A DNA stretch of 64,000 bases, taken from Aedes albopictus. Taxonomy: Eukaryota > Arthropoda > Insecta > Diptera > Culicidae. The first letter of the stretch is position 1, and each line of letters begins with the position of its first letter. The position numbers and the translations under genes are program-made. Location: positions 299,490,778 to 299,554,777 of the forward strand of contig NC_085136.1 in the NCBI RefSeq assembly GCF_035046485.1, read 5' to 3'. The notes under the pieces are model-generated. The model made no database searches and was not told the origin of the DNA. It saw only the letters and a list, made by a program, of their open reading frames with translations. This document shows positions 22,496 through 33,611 of the stretch, one piece after another.

Positions 22496-22734
22496 CAGAG
22501 TTGCAGCAACACACGCGAGCTGGGAACATGTGAAGATGTGAATATAGGCGATATGTAAAGGCTCAAGATCGGTCGACATCCCGATCGACAAAACCAATAT
22601 GTTCTTAGAAATTGGCAAATTCTTCAACTTCAGTACAATCACACGAGCACAGAAAGTAGTGATATTGGCAAATATGCCTCCTACGTCATTTATTATTTTT
22701 TATTCTTCAATCACTTAACCTAATTTACAGCTCT
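22496..22734. other. Short interval, no feature recognised
   Basis: No repeat or coding signal was identified between the composite element and the SINE body fragment. Confidence 0.3.
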
Positions 22735-22905
22735 TTTGTCCACTAGGGCACTGCGTGAGTGATTTCAATTGGCAGCTGCACGTACACTTTGTACAGCGCC
22801 TAAATGTATTCTATTTTTTGCACTATATCGAATGATGCCTTTGCGCTTCTGTCACTTATCTACCCTGTCCATGGTAGAATGATGAGCACGAGGATGACGA
22901 AGCAT
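22735..22905 (-). mobile_element. SINE body fragment, same family as 8205-8592
   Basis: Segments such as gggcactgcgtgagtgattt, cactttgtacagcgcctaaa and atggtagaatgatgagcacg match the body of the SINE at 8205-8592 in the same orientation. The tRNA-like head is missing, so this copy is 5'-truncated or recombined. Confidence 0.65.
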
Positions 22906-24285
22906 TTGTTGGACAATACAAGGCTTGTAGCATAACCAGAGACTCCTCCCCCTGAAATGCTAAGTCACTTAAGGACGGCTACTAAGATACATATATTAAA
23001 AAATCTGTTTTACGCAATTTAGACTGATCACACTGATTTATAAGATCGATTTATCTGCCCTTAGCTAATGTTTGCGAAAATGATATTTCTACGTTACGAC
23101 ATGTTTATAGCCCATTGCTAGATATAAAGCCAACGCTAACTCGCCCTACGACCCCCTTCGAACTACATTCACTCAGAAACAAGTCTAAGCCCCTCCAAGC
23201 AGAAATCATCAATTTAACTTCAATTCGATCCTCGTAATGAACCGTATCAATTGCAGAGGGTAAATATTTATACAAATGTAACACCACATCGAGCCAGGAG
23301 GATGACGACGATAAAGGCGACGCTCGCTTTCGGAAGTTCCGTGAAAAAAACATGCCTCAAAACCCATGTTTGCTCTTGCTGTTGCACACGTCGTCATAAT
23401 CATCCCTTCGTCGATTCTCGAAAGATCAACCAAAATTGCCCGGCAACCCTCCTCGTGGCTTGGCAATCAAAATGTATGTTTGCCTCCGCTGCTGTGTGTA
23501 TGAACCAATCAACCGAAGCCGACATTCGGCATTCGATTCGGTGTGCTGAACTTACATGCAGGATACTCTGCACCTCCAGACCTAGATAACCGTACAATTT
23601 GGAAAAGGGAAATTTTAAAGTCATGTTTGCAATTTGTTGCGCTTCCCGACCGTATGCGGCGACGACAAATGCAGAGACGCGCCAGAAATGCTCCGAAATG
23701 TCTCGTTTTTAAATGGGTAGTAAATTATTGAATTTAATAGGCGAGTTTTGTCAAACCTTACCTCGACAGTAAATTTCACGCTATTAATTGTCAAAATATG
23801 GCGCATTCAGCGTGGACTGCAACCGAATTTGTGCAATGATTAATGGACTGTGGACCGTCGGTTGTTGTAACGCAGCATAATAACAGGAACAATCCGATCT
23901 GGCAGATGTTATCCTTCCTGTGTGCTTCGTGTCGTGTGAAAGCTCTCGAAAAAATGTTGCTTCAATTCGATTACGTCTGGCTTCTTCCTTCGCCAACAAT
24001 GAAAGTCAAATGGGAATCATGTCAGAAAAATTTCCAAATTGAAATAACAATCCTGCTGTCCAATCTGTCGTGCAATCTGCACTGCTGAGGTTGATTTCCC
24101 GGAAAATTTGGTCTGATTTCCAATTGTTTGGAAGTGAGAACTTCTGTAATGGGCTGCTCCAATAGTCGATAATGGGATGCACTTAGTTGTTGGTAATAAG
24201 GTAAATACCTCCGTAGCAGCTGATGGAGAATAAATTGACTTTTTCCTTGTTTGTAACGACTGTATGGGAAAACTGCTGGCTTTGT
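22906..24285. other. No gene recognised; partly GC-richer
   Basis: The interval 23100-24090 has overlapping open frames up to 112 codons on both strands, none with a recognisable motif or an adjacent promoter-like signal. It may be single-copy host DNA. Confidence 0.3.
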
Positions 24286-24289
24286 CGTT

Positions 24290-24720
24290 GACAGTAGAGA
24301 AGGTGAGTTTCGGGGGTCTGAGGGGGTTTCGAAAGCATTGCCGAGAGTTTCAGAGGTTTGTGGGTCTTAATGGGGGTTTCGAAGGCATTTCAGAAAGTTT
24401 CCTAGCATTTTGTGCTGGTTTCAGAATCGCTGCGGAGACGTTTTTGAGGGTTTCGGAGGGTCTCAGGTGCATTACATGGGGTCATAGGAGGTTTTGGGGG
24501 GATTTTGAAGGCATTCCAGGAAGTTTCTGAGCATTTTCGCCGGGATTCAGAGCCGTTACGGAAGCCTTACGGAGTTTTTGGGAGTTTTGAAGCGTCTCAG
24601 TTGCGTTACATGGGGTCCAAGGAGTCTTTTGGGATATTTTGGAGGCTCAGAAAGTTCCAGAGGATTTTTGGCGGATTCCGGAGGCGTTACGCAGGCGTTT
24701 TCGGGGGTTTCAGAGAATCT
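24290..24720 (+). repeat. GTTTCA satellite patch
   Basis: Words such as gggggtttcgaaggcattt, gcattacatggggtc and ggaggcgttac recur in loosely spaced units of about 100-130 bp. The patch continues after an interrupting SINE, at 24947-25010. The same gttacatggggtc word also occurs in the patch at 61130-61680. Confidence 0.65.
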
Positions 24721-24946
24721 TCTTCCTTCTTATTTTTTATGGTTCAACGTTCGCATTGGAACTTAGCCTGACTCTCTTCAACTAAGTGTTCTTAGAGCAC
24801 TTCCACAGTTATTAATTGAAGGGCTTTCTTTACCTGTCATTGCATGAATTTGTACACTGTGTGGTAGTACAATAATACACTAGGCCCAGGGAGCTGAAAA
24901 ATTTTCCCGACCGGAAAGGGAATCGAACTCGCCGTCTATGGTGCGT
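24721..24946 (-). mobile_element. Truncated tRNA-derived SINE inserted in satellite
   Basis: On the minus strand it shares the body found at 31137-31387 and 55951-56239, including the words gagaaaattttc-like, caatggcag-like and cactaagttgaa-like in order. The B-box region (gttcgattccc-like) is retained, but the first half of the tRNA head is lost at about 24946. GTTTCA satellite lies on both sides. Confidence 0.65.
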
Positions 24947-25010
24947 TATCGAGGGTCTATGATGCGTTACATGGGGTCGAGGGGGTTTCAGGGAGATTTC
25001 GGAGGTTTGT

Positions 25011-25299
25011 TTTCTTCGTTTTTATTACGGGATTTTCTGCCGTAGGCATGTTCATTAGTATGGGACACGCTTGTACGGAAAAAATAAACCCTCGCTCCAG
25101 TCGACTTTTTAGATCCCATTTAGGTCCCATATGAACTGTACAAAATTTCAGCACAATCGGAGAAACTATAATTTAGCGCAAGCGGTTCAAAGTTTTCATA
25201 GGATTGACTATGGGAAAAGTTACACTTTCAGATAGAAAATCCCAGAGGTCGCCCCTTGTCTCCTTAATTCAAATCGATCAACGCTTCTTGTAGAAAAAT
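25011..25299. other. No gene recognised
   Basis: Mixed sequence containing gttcatatgggacctaaatg-like words on the minus strand. It may be a decayed repeat, but I could not define its ends. Confidence 0.25.
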
Positions 25300-28200
25300 C
25301 ATTTATGAAGCTTTCCTTCGAAGACCGCAAAACAATGGGATGCTTGTGGAAAAAGTTATTGATTTATTACCGATTAGTGATCCAACGAACGGCTTTTTAT
25401 TTTGTTTTATCAGCAGCACTGCTGATGCCGTTGTTGCATGGGGTAACGGGAGGCATCACCACCCCCAGAAACAGCAGCAGCCAAGGCAGCAGCTGGTTCA
25501 GGTAAACTAACGGCAAGGCTATCGTCGAAAATTCCCATGCCAATAATGCCAGATATCGATAGAGAACCATCGGTGTATCGCTGATAGCTATTATAGTCTC
25601 TATTTCAAGCAGCTCGACTACGGTTCGTCGTAGACAGACCGAGTTATCTCTTGCTCGAAAACTTCGTTCGATCCGATTATCGATGCGAATTTTTGGACCG
25701 CCCCAGTCACGCTCAACATACCATTGTATTTTTCCGACTACTGATGGAAGCACAGAGCATCAGCGGTCTATTGCAGTAAAATGTCTGCCTCTTCCAAGAG
25801 TCGGGTTCTAAAGGATCCGGCAGTTCGCTCTGCAAAGGTGGCGGCCTTGCAGCAGAGTGCCACCATGATTCGATAACGGAAAGGAAGCAATCCGGCTTCG
25901 ACGCAAGCTGTGTCGGCCGGAGTCAACGGAAAGAGGTGCGATATTATTCTGACGTACCGATTGTAGATAGAAGCAAGTGAGTTGACAAGGGCGTCCAATG
26001 ACTAGCACATCATCTGGAGGCCATACAGAAGGCGACTATCAATGACGGCAACAACCACGCGGTACAGTATTCTTCTGTTGTTGCTCAAGTGTGGCGTGGA
26101 AAGGGATCTCATCAAATTTAACCTGCTTTGACAGTTGGTTCTGATGTTATAGAAGTGGCTTTGAAGGTAAGGCCGCGGTCAATGGTGACTCCGAGAGTTT
26201 TAACTGTTTTACGAACGGGAATGGCCTGTCCGTTTATTACGATGAGACGGCCTTATATTCTGCCCACTTGGCTACTTGTGAAACGGCCGCCTGAGCCTTT
26301 CTACGGGTTGCAGCAATTGTCGGTCCAGACACTACAATTACGATATCGTTCGCATATACGGTATCACTGACCCCTGTGGAACACCAGTCTGCTCACGGAT
26401 GGACCTTTATTTCACATTGCCGATAACAACACTGAAGGAATTGCTTGTCAGGAAGTTCTTCAAAAAGTGGAGAACATGCCCGACAAGATCCCATGTGGCA
26501 AACTTACGGAGAACTAAGGGAGTCCATGTTCGGTTGAACGCCTTTGAGATATCAAGAGAGATGATTTTGGTATGATAGTCTAGAATTTTTCCTTCATGGA
26601 GAACTTCACCGAGGGCGACGAGATACGTGCCGTATCCAGGTCTAAAAGCATGTTGTCGATGGTCGATCAAGCTTCGTGAGTGAGTATAGGTAGTGGGTTA
26701 GCCGCCGGAAAACCATTCGCTCCACTACTTTCGAAATACCTACAGTTAAGGGAGATTGGTCGAAAGCCAGATGGTTCTTTTGCGTGGATGCCTGGCTTGG
26801 GAATGGGCACGACAAAGCTCTCCCGCCACTCCAGAGGGTAGGTGTCTTTTTCCCACATGTTGATGATACGCTCTGGTAGAGCGAGTTGACCGGAACTTTC
26901 CAGCATATTTAGCTGCGGATATTCTATGTCGTCGGGACCAGCTGATTTACCGCTGCTGCGTTCTAATGCATATTGCATCTCATCTAAAGTGAAAAGCTGG
27001 TTTATATCCAGGTGGGTATTATCTACGGGCACAATGAAGTTAAGGATGTCGGCAGCAGTGGCTGCACATCGTCGAAGGAAAGCCGGATCGTAGGCTAGCG
27101 AAATACTCGCCAAGGCCGTTTGCGATGGTCGTAGGATCCGTGGTGCTTACTCCATCGAGTTTAGGTGCCGCTGGGTCAGCTCGCCGTTTTCTACTTAGGG
27201 CGTTTGCTTTTGACCAAAGATCTGCTGTTGTCTGTGTGGCATTCATGCTTTCTAGGAACTCTTTCCAACAAATCCTTTTGGCTTCGCGGATAACTTACCG
27301 ACACTCATTGCGAAGAGCACGATAACGCTCGAGGGCATCTTCTCGTTGTGGGTGATCAATGGCCAAGCGTTTCACGGCTCGAAGCGCTTTTTTCCGCGCC
27401 TTAACCGCTTCTGGGGATCACCAACGGAGAGCCTTACGGCCAGGTGTGCTGCTTGTTTTCGGGATGGATTGGGCTGCGGTTCGTTTAAGCATTGCAGTGA
27501 AATCCGACAGATCATTCGGAGGAGTTGATCGAAGGGAGGAATGGACGATGTCGTCGTTGTAAATGGTCCAATCCGCTTGGTCATATAACCAGCGGGGATG
27601 CCTGACGGCTGTAGACGGATGGTGATCGCTGCCGTGTGAGTCCGGGTTGACTTCCCAGTAGAAACGCCCCAGTAGAGCGACTAACAACGGAGATGTCAAT
27701 TGCTGTAGATCGATTGTTAAGTCGGGGAACCGTAGTTGAGTACGATCAAATCGGTGCTTTCGAATATGTCGGAGAGGGTCGACCCCCTAAAGTCGGAGCT
27801 ATCAGTAGGTCGGCTTCAGAGGCACGTTCTCCTCCGTTTGGTAAATTTGTGCCACCTTGAATGATAACACCGACAACCGGGAGTTGAGATTTGATGTTGA
27901 TGACAAATGCAGGAATTGACTGTATAGCACTCCAAGAGCATTCTGTTGCGGAAATTTGTTCCTCGATTTTTAACCCATGTGTACTTACCGCCTAGCGAGC
28001 GGTAATCTAGTATACCTCCTACACAGCAAAAAAATTCTTGTGATATCACATCATTTTCGCTGCACATCAGTCGCGTCGTAAAAGTGATGTAAAGATTACA
28101 TCCTTCCCACGCAGCAAATTAGCCGCCGCAGCTTGAAAGTGGGTCTAGCAATCGCTAGAACCGGATCGATAGATGAATCATATATATCGATAGATGAATC

Positions 28201-28960
28201 ATATATATCAAATATTGGCATGGATTCGTACACTGATCCGTTGATTGTGAGTCATATTTCTTACCTCTCGGCCATTTCACCGAGTTGGGAGGTAGGAGAT
28301 AAATATGATACTGCTTCTAGGTATCTGCTGAAACGGGTTTGTCGACGCTTTCCGTTGCCAACCAGGGTGTACATGGTAAGTGTGATAATTGTTGGAAAAC
28401 GATGTAATCGGGTGAAATTACATTCAAAAATGGATACATCGCCAGAAATTACGCGCCTGGATATTACAAAATTATTTGCTGTGTACAGAGGAAGAACCCA
28501 TGGAGGATCGTTGACGGTGAGCAGTTCAAGATCCGCTAAGATGTTAAGGAAACCATTTATGTTCCACTGAAGGCAAAATTTGGATGTGTATGGTAGTGTT
28601 AGGATAGGAAAGATATCATCAAAAGTTCTGCTGGCTGGCCCGATAACGGAAAAAAAGGTGCGGCGTACGGTGATAGATGATTCGTTTGCCCACGGCTGGT
28701 GGATATGGACTTGCATGCTTGACTTCCCTTGTCGTCCATGGGGGAACGGTCGGTGATGGGTGTGTCCCCAGTTCTGCCAAAGCTTCACATCGCACGACGT
28801 CCAGGGTGATGGGCGTGGGTGCCCAGTTACTCTCTTCCAGATCATCCTTCAGCGCCAAGGGTTGTCCGTCAGTTCCGGTGTGGGAGACGTCCGCACCGAA
28901 GGGGCCTAGGCTACCAAGGGATATAGCTGGGCATCGAATGGTGTTCAACAGGATCGCTTA
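25300..28960 (-). pseudogene. I-clade-like non-LTR retrotransposon, broken copy
   Basis: Read on the minus strand, an ORF1 tail and endonuclease start lie at 28845-28490 (LQWNINGFLNILADLELL). The endonuclease continues at about 27980 (GGKYTWVKNRGTNFRNRM). Reverse transcriptase follows at 27110-26400 with SGKSAGPDDIEYP, SGFRPISL and the palm motif SLDISKAFNRTWTPLV, then a degraded ADDIVIVVSG-like box near 26340. A TDGSL segment near 25590 suggests an RNase H domain. The order endonuclease, RT, RNase H with this palm motif fits the I group. Stops and frameshifts divide it into pieces, so it is inactive. A 462 bp MITE splits the endonuclease (28022-28483). Confidence 0.8.
28022..28483. mobile_element. 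462 bp MITE with TA duplication inside the I-like endonuclease
   Basis: Ends CACAGCAAAAAAATTCTTG and, on the other strand, CACAGCAAATAATTTTGTAA are flanked by TA at 28020-28021 and 28484-28485. The endonuclease reading is lost at one border and resumes at the other. No coding sequence is present. The superfamily is uncertain. Confidence 0.7.
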
Positions 28961-29094
28961 ATCTGGACCTAGTCCAAGACACCGGAGTCGATTCAGTGAT
29001 TCCGATTAGGGTGATGCTTCCAGGACACTGGCGCCCCGACTGTCGAGGAGGGTTCGCAGACAATGTTGGGTGGCTGGATGTGGCTGGGGTCGCC
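28961..29094. other. Possible 5' region of the I-like element
   Basis: Sequence immediately upstream of the element's coding pieces, GC-rich and without own features. Whether it belongs to the element is uncertain. Confidence 0.25.
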
Positions 29095-29670
29095 CCGGCA
29101 ATTCTGGTTGGGATTTCGCAGGCATTTCAGTTAGTTTCAAGGGTGTTCTTGAAACCCTCTGATAGGTCCTGACCTGAAATGCTTCGGAACGCCCATGAAA
29201 CCTCCGTAATCCCAGTGAAAACCCCTTGAAATCATCATAACCAATTATAATAGGCTCCATAATTCCCCTGAAACTCACCTGGAAACCCCTTGAAACGCCC
29301 CCGAGATGCTATCAAACACCCTCAAAACCTCTAGGAAGTCTTTAAAATGTTACTGAAACCCCCTGAAACTCTATGAAATGCCTTGAAACGCCCCTAAAAC
29401 CCCTGGTAATGTCCTTTTAAGGCCCCTGGGATCCCCTTAACCCTCGAGCGATCGCGCTGTTGTATTTTGTACAACACGATGTAAAATTCTCGGTTTTTGT
29501 ACTCAGCATTAGCGTGGTGCTGACGCAGGTAGTCAACCGCGCGAGTTACGGAAGGTTAATACTATTGAAATGCACCTGAATTCCCCGTAATCTCGTTAAA
29601 ACTCCAACAAAACCTGACAGAACGCCCATAAAACGCTCCTGAAAACCCCTGAAACAACCCACTGAAACGT
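29095..29670 (-). repeat. GTTTCA satellite on the minus strand, with a nested MITE
   Basis: C-rich words such as ccccttgaaacgcccc and aaacccctgaaac are the reverse complement of the G-rich satellite elsewhere. The patch is interrupted by a 115 bp MITE at 29441-29555 and continues after it. Confidence 0.65.
29441..29555. mobile_element. 115 bp piggyBac-type MITE, copy 1
   Basis: It is flanked by TTAA on both sides (29437-29440 and 29556-29559). It starts CCCTCGAGCG and ends CGGAAGG, and contains the small palindrome gtattttgtacaac. TTAA duplication with CC(C/T)T termini is diagnostic of piggyBac-type elements. A second copy of identical length is at 58482-58596. Confidence 0.75.
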
Positions 29671-30017
29671 CCCTTTGGAACACGGATGGTATTCCGTACT
29701 TAAAATGTGCACAGTGCAGCTCATTTTTATATAAAAACCGCGCACACTTGCACACACACTGAGGAGCATGCCATCCCAGCCTTAAAACCCCTTCTTTTTT
29801 GGGATCTCTGCTCTCTACCGCATCTCAAATGCCTAGGAGGAAGACACGTTCTCGCAAACTTGATTCCCTCAAAACCCCCAACTTAATTTATGCACAAATT
29901 TCTCTCTTTTTGTGCCTCTTTTATTGCATACACCCCAGCCTTGTGCATAAAAAAAGGTTCAGTGTAGATGGTTTGAAGGTTTATGCTGGAGAATGTCATG
30001 GCATTCTTGCGGTAATA
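29671..30017. other. Short gap without a gene
   Basis: No feature is recognised. An open frame starting at 29799 runs into the next MITE and is therefore not a gene. Confidence 0.3.
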
Positions 30018-30509
30018 CAGTTTCTTACCGATTTTGGCAACACCCGTTTTTGTCTACTCCCGATTTTGGCAACACCCGTTTTTGGCAACTTTTCCTTCCC
30101 GATTTTGGCAACACCCGTTTTTGGCAACAATTTCTTACCGATTTTGGCAACACCCGATTTTGGCAACAATTTTTTACCGATTTTGGCAACAAAAAATTTT
30201 GACCAAAATTTTTTACCGAAAAATCGTTTGTATTTGTAAATGTATTTATATTTTAGCCTTACTCTTCTTCAAAAAATCAAAATTCGTTAAATTTTCCAAA
30301 ATCAACAATTTTACAAATCATGACGTAATTTATGAACGTCACCCACAGGGATCGTTTTATAACTTGTGAATAGTCCATATTTAAAATATAAGCCAAATTG
30401 ACGTATAAAAATTGAAAATAATCCACAAAAAAAAAATTACCGATTTTGGCAACACCCCAATTTGGCAACATAAAATTCACCTCGTGTTGCCAAAATCGGT
30501 AAAAAACTG
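30018..30509. mobile_element. 492 bp TA MITE with internal ttttggcaac repeats
   Basis: The ends are CAGTTTCTTACCGATTTTGG and, on the other strand, CAGTTTTTTACCGATTTTGG, bounded by TA at 30016-30017 and 30510-30511. The left side holds about six copies of ccgattttggcaac within 200 bp, and the right side has two more. TA duplication with CAGT-starting ends is typical of Tc1/mariner-type elements. A 146-codon frame across the left part is repeat-encoded. Confidence 0.75.
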
Positions 30510-30511
30510 TA

Positions 30512-31121
30512 TTTTCCAATCCTGGTTGATATCCTGCTAAAGTAGTTTGTTTGGCTGGCGACCTAGCGAAGCACTGTGAACAATCCTATATAAAATATGC
30601 ACACAAGTTTTATCTGCTGCTCCGGCTTCTGGTTGTTCAGCTGAGGTAGTTAGCTTTGTGGTGAGCTTATTCCAGTTTTCTAGAGTTATTTTACTTTACC
30701 TCTAGTCAGTGCTATAAGCTCAGGGAATCCGACGATGATCACTTCAACTTCGACATCTCGTCATTCATGACATATTAGACCCATGATGGAACCATGCGGA
30801 AATTCAGAGGGTATGTGGAATTATCCGAAGAATTAAGATTCCGAAGAAGACTAAGATTTCTAGAGAGCCAAATTTATGTTATTTCTAAGGAGATACTCAT
30901 TTTTTTAATGATCCACCACGAAACAAGCATAAAATAACATGAGCATTATTGTATTATAATACACCGTTTATTGAGGAAAGCTCGACGGATTTTCGTAAAA
31001 CGTTGATGGCAGCTACATAACTCCTAATACTTCGCGGCACATCTTTCCTTATCTTTATATGACGCATTTCATCAAAATACCGGTTGATGATTCTCAAAAG
31101 TTTTCTGTTTTCAGATTTGTT
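30512..31121. other. No gene recognised
   Basis: Mixed AT-rich sequence with no repeats that can be defined apart from weak palindromic words near 30880-30950. Confidence 0.3.
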
Positions 31122-31136
31122 AATTGAATATTTTTG

Positions 31137-31387
31137 GGGTCTCCAGTTAGCCTAGTGGTTAAGGCTATGGATCGCCAATCCGATTCGATTTCTGTTCCGG
31201 TCGGTAACATTTTCTCGACTCCCTGGACTTAGTGTATCGTTGTACTTGCCGCACAATATACAAATCCATGCAATGGCAGACAAAGAAAGCCCTTCAATCA
31301 ATAACTGAGGAAATGCTCAAAGAACACTAAGTTGAAGTGAGATTGGCCAAGTCCCAGTGAGGACGTCGAGCCATAAAGAAGAAGAAG
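31137..31387 (+). mobile_element. Full-length tRNA-derived SINE with 15 bp target duplication
   Basis: Starts GGGTCTCCAGTTAGCCTAGT (tRNA-like A-box) with a diverged B-box, followed by a body ending in a GAA repeat tail. AATTGAATATTTTTG is repeated exactly at 31122-31136 and 31388-31402. The same family is at 24721-24946 and 55951-56239. The head and tail resemble Aedes Feilai-type SINEs; the name is not confirmed. Confidence 0.85.
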
Positions 31388-31402
31388 AATTGAATATTTT
31401 TG

Positions 31403-33152
31403 TCAGAACGGAATGGTTCACAACTCCAGCTTTTCAAGTATGTAGCCGCAAGTAATAAAGAAAATAGAAGTTTGAAGCTAATTGTTTTGTAGTGCCGTGT
31501 CATTGGTTCTCCTTTGTTACTGAAATAAATTGTATCAATTCATGTTAAAGAACACAAATAGCCAACTATCCCAGCTTTGTTAAACCCAAATATTTCTTTT
31601 AGCTCAATAATCCTATGTTCTGTGTTCCACGAAACCCCTCTCAAGCATGAAAGCTCCAAATTCCCCATTCCATTCTTCAAGAACGCTATGTCCCAATAGG
31701 CAGCAGATTGCCACAGGAGGCGGTAAATTGGATTCCACTCATCTTTTGATATCCGAAGCAGCATCACAAACATTTCCCTGATCTGATTCGAACCACTACT
31801 TAGTTCCGCATTCTAGTCACCATACATACGCACTGGTCAGTACAATTCTAATGGATGAATGTCGTCATTTCCATGGACTCAAAAATTACACTATTTGACG
31901 GTCCAATCATCCGAACCCAATTGCTCGTGGTGAGTTGTCGAAACAGCGTGATGATTCGGTAAATATTGAGATCACATTAGGTAAACGGTTAAACGGTGCG
32001 GTACAATGAGAGCGGTGATTAAATTTCAACGGTTGTTAGTACCTCGGTAGGGTTCACTGATCCTCGGTGGGTTGAACCATGCCGTGTGGTCTATCATCTC
32101 TTTTTATAGAATGGTCTGATGGATCTGTCATTCTTGGACCTCAATGGAACTCTCACACTGGCCCCTGACGGCTACCAACTGTTTTTGTGTGCTAACCACA
32201 TTTCAGCGGTTGAACAGTTCTCGAGCACAACAGCACTCCGTATTCTTCACGCAATTATCTTGAGTTTTACCTTAGCATTTCTTATTTCTGACACGGCCAT
32301 TTTAAGTCGCTCTAAATGTGTTAGAAAAACGTCCCCCGTCAAAATAAAACCCCGAACCACGCAAACAAAAAGAGCAAAACACAGCAAAGCGATTATACCG
32401 CTAATAAATTAGATGATGAATTTATGCTAAACACGCAAATTAAACATAAGCTCGAGCTTTTATTTATTTTCACGTTCGTTATTGCATTCGGTTGGTTGGC
32501 ACGAAGGGGGACCGGAGTCGTTTTCGGTGTTTGGGTGTTCACCTTTTTATTGTCTTTCGTTTCCGCTCCGAAAAAGCGAGAACCATTTCGGACTAGTGCG
32601 GTGGTGTGGAGAGGAACCGAAAACTAGATTCAAATTCAAATCACTGGAATAGAAACAAATGTTTGCTCATTTGGTCGTTTATTAGGGTTATGATTTATGG
32701 GGGGAACCCGCCGTGTGTGTGGATCGCTACGAAAGAACAATATGTGGAGACAGACCACCACTTTTGGACAGGTATTGTTGGTGTCGGCTGGAATACGACA
32801 GTGAAGCGGACATCGTGAAGTTGTGATTCGCTGCATTTCTGATGAACAATAATATAATGCAAAGGATTTCAATCAATCATTACACCAGCACAGTATGTTG
32901 CACATCGATGTTTTAGGTTATTATTTCTTCGGAAGAGCTTCCACATGAGACAAAAAGTGAATTTTTCGACATGAAGAACTCGGTGATCGATGATTTGTGC
33001 ATTTTTGTATGTGAAACAACTTGGTAGAACATGTAAAATTTCTAAAAGTATAGGTAAAATGCTATGATAATTTTACGACTAGATTTATGTAACAAAGGTT
33101 GTTTTAAAACATGTACCGTTAACAGTTAAAATAGCAAAAATTCTAACAAAAC
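31403..33152. other. No confirmed gene; one unassigned 97-codon open frame
   Basis: An ATG-started frame at 32119-32412 (plus strand) would encode a 97-residue protein with one hydrophobic segment at about residues 42-62 and a basic tail. It has no recognisable family, and I see no supporting splice or promoter pattern. The rest shows no defined repeats. Confidence 0.25.
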
Positions 33153-33377
33153 ATCACACTTAATTTTGATTACCGAGTTCGGTAATTTTTTGACGAGATT
33201 AAAACTGCTGAGCACCGAACTCGTTCAGCAAAAATGCATTGTTTACCTTTTCCATACGATTTTGACAGGTGTTTTACTGAACCTCAGTAGAATCGATTAC
33301 CGAAACTACCGAGATCGTACTGCTGTTATAATCTCGTCAAAAAAGTACCGAACAGGCAATTCAGAAATAAGTGTGAT
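33153..33377. mobile_element. 225 bp MITE-like hairpin
   Basis: Arms beginning ATCACACTTA at both ends (inverted) share a central block ttttttgacgagatt and flanking gttcggta words. The two arms align over about 90 bp. The target duplication is not clear. Confidence 0.6.
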
Positions 33378-33611
33378 CATCCAAAATTCGAAGTATAAAA
33401 AAATGTGATATGATTTTAGCAAGATTTTATCAATATTTGCTCAATTTAATTTGATGCAAACAAAGTAATAACAAGTTCCATTAACAAAACTACAACAAGT
33501 TCTTTTAACTTATTCTGTTATTCAAGCTCTGTAATGTTATTCTGTTTTAATTTGTGATTTAATTTAAAAATATAACATATAAACTACCATAAGTGTGTTA
33601 CGTAACTATGT

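Noticed and set aside
23251..23589. 112-codon frame and its antisense partners
   Set aside because: Overlapping frames on both strands, no motif, no upstream signal.
28261..28845. 194-codon frame on the minus strand as a host gene
   Set aside because: It contains LQWNINGFLNILADLELL, an endonuclease start of an I-like retrotransposon, and then enters a MITE.
29799..30239. 146-codon open frame on the plus strand
   Set aside because: It runs across the tandem ttttggcaac repeats of a TA MITE. The protein is repeat-encoded (ILATPVFGN-type units) and unlikely to be a gene.
32119..32412. 97-codon frame with a hydrophobic segment
   Set aside because: No family recognised, no supporting promoter or splice pattern, and the length is within what chance gives in 64 kb. 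Mentioned only as an unassigned frame.
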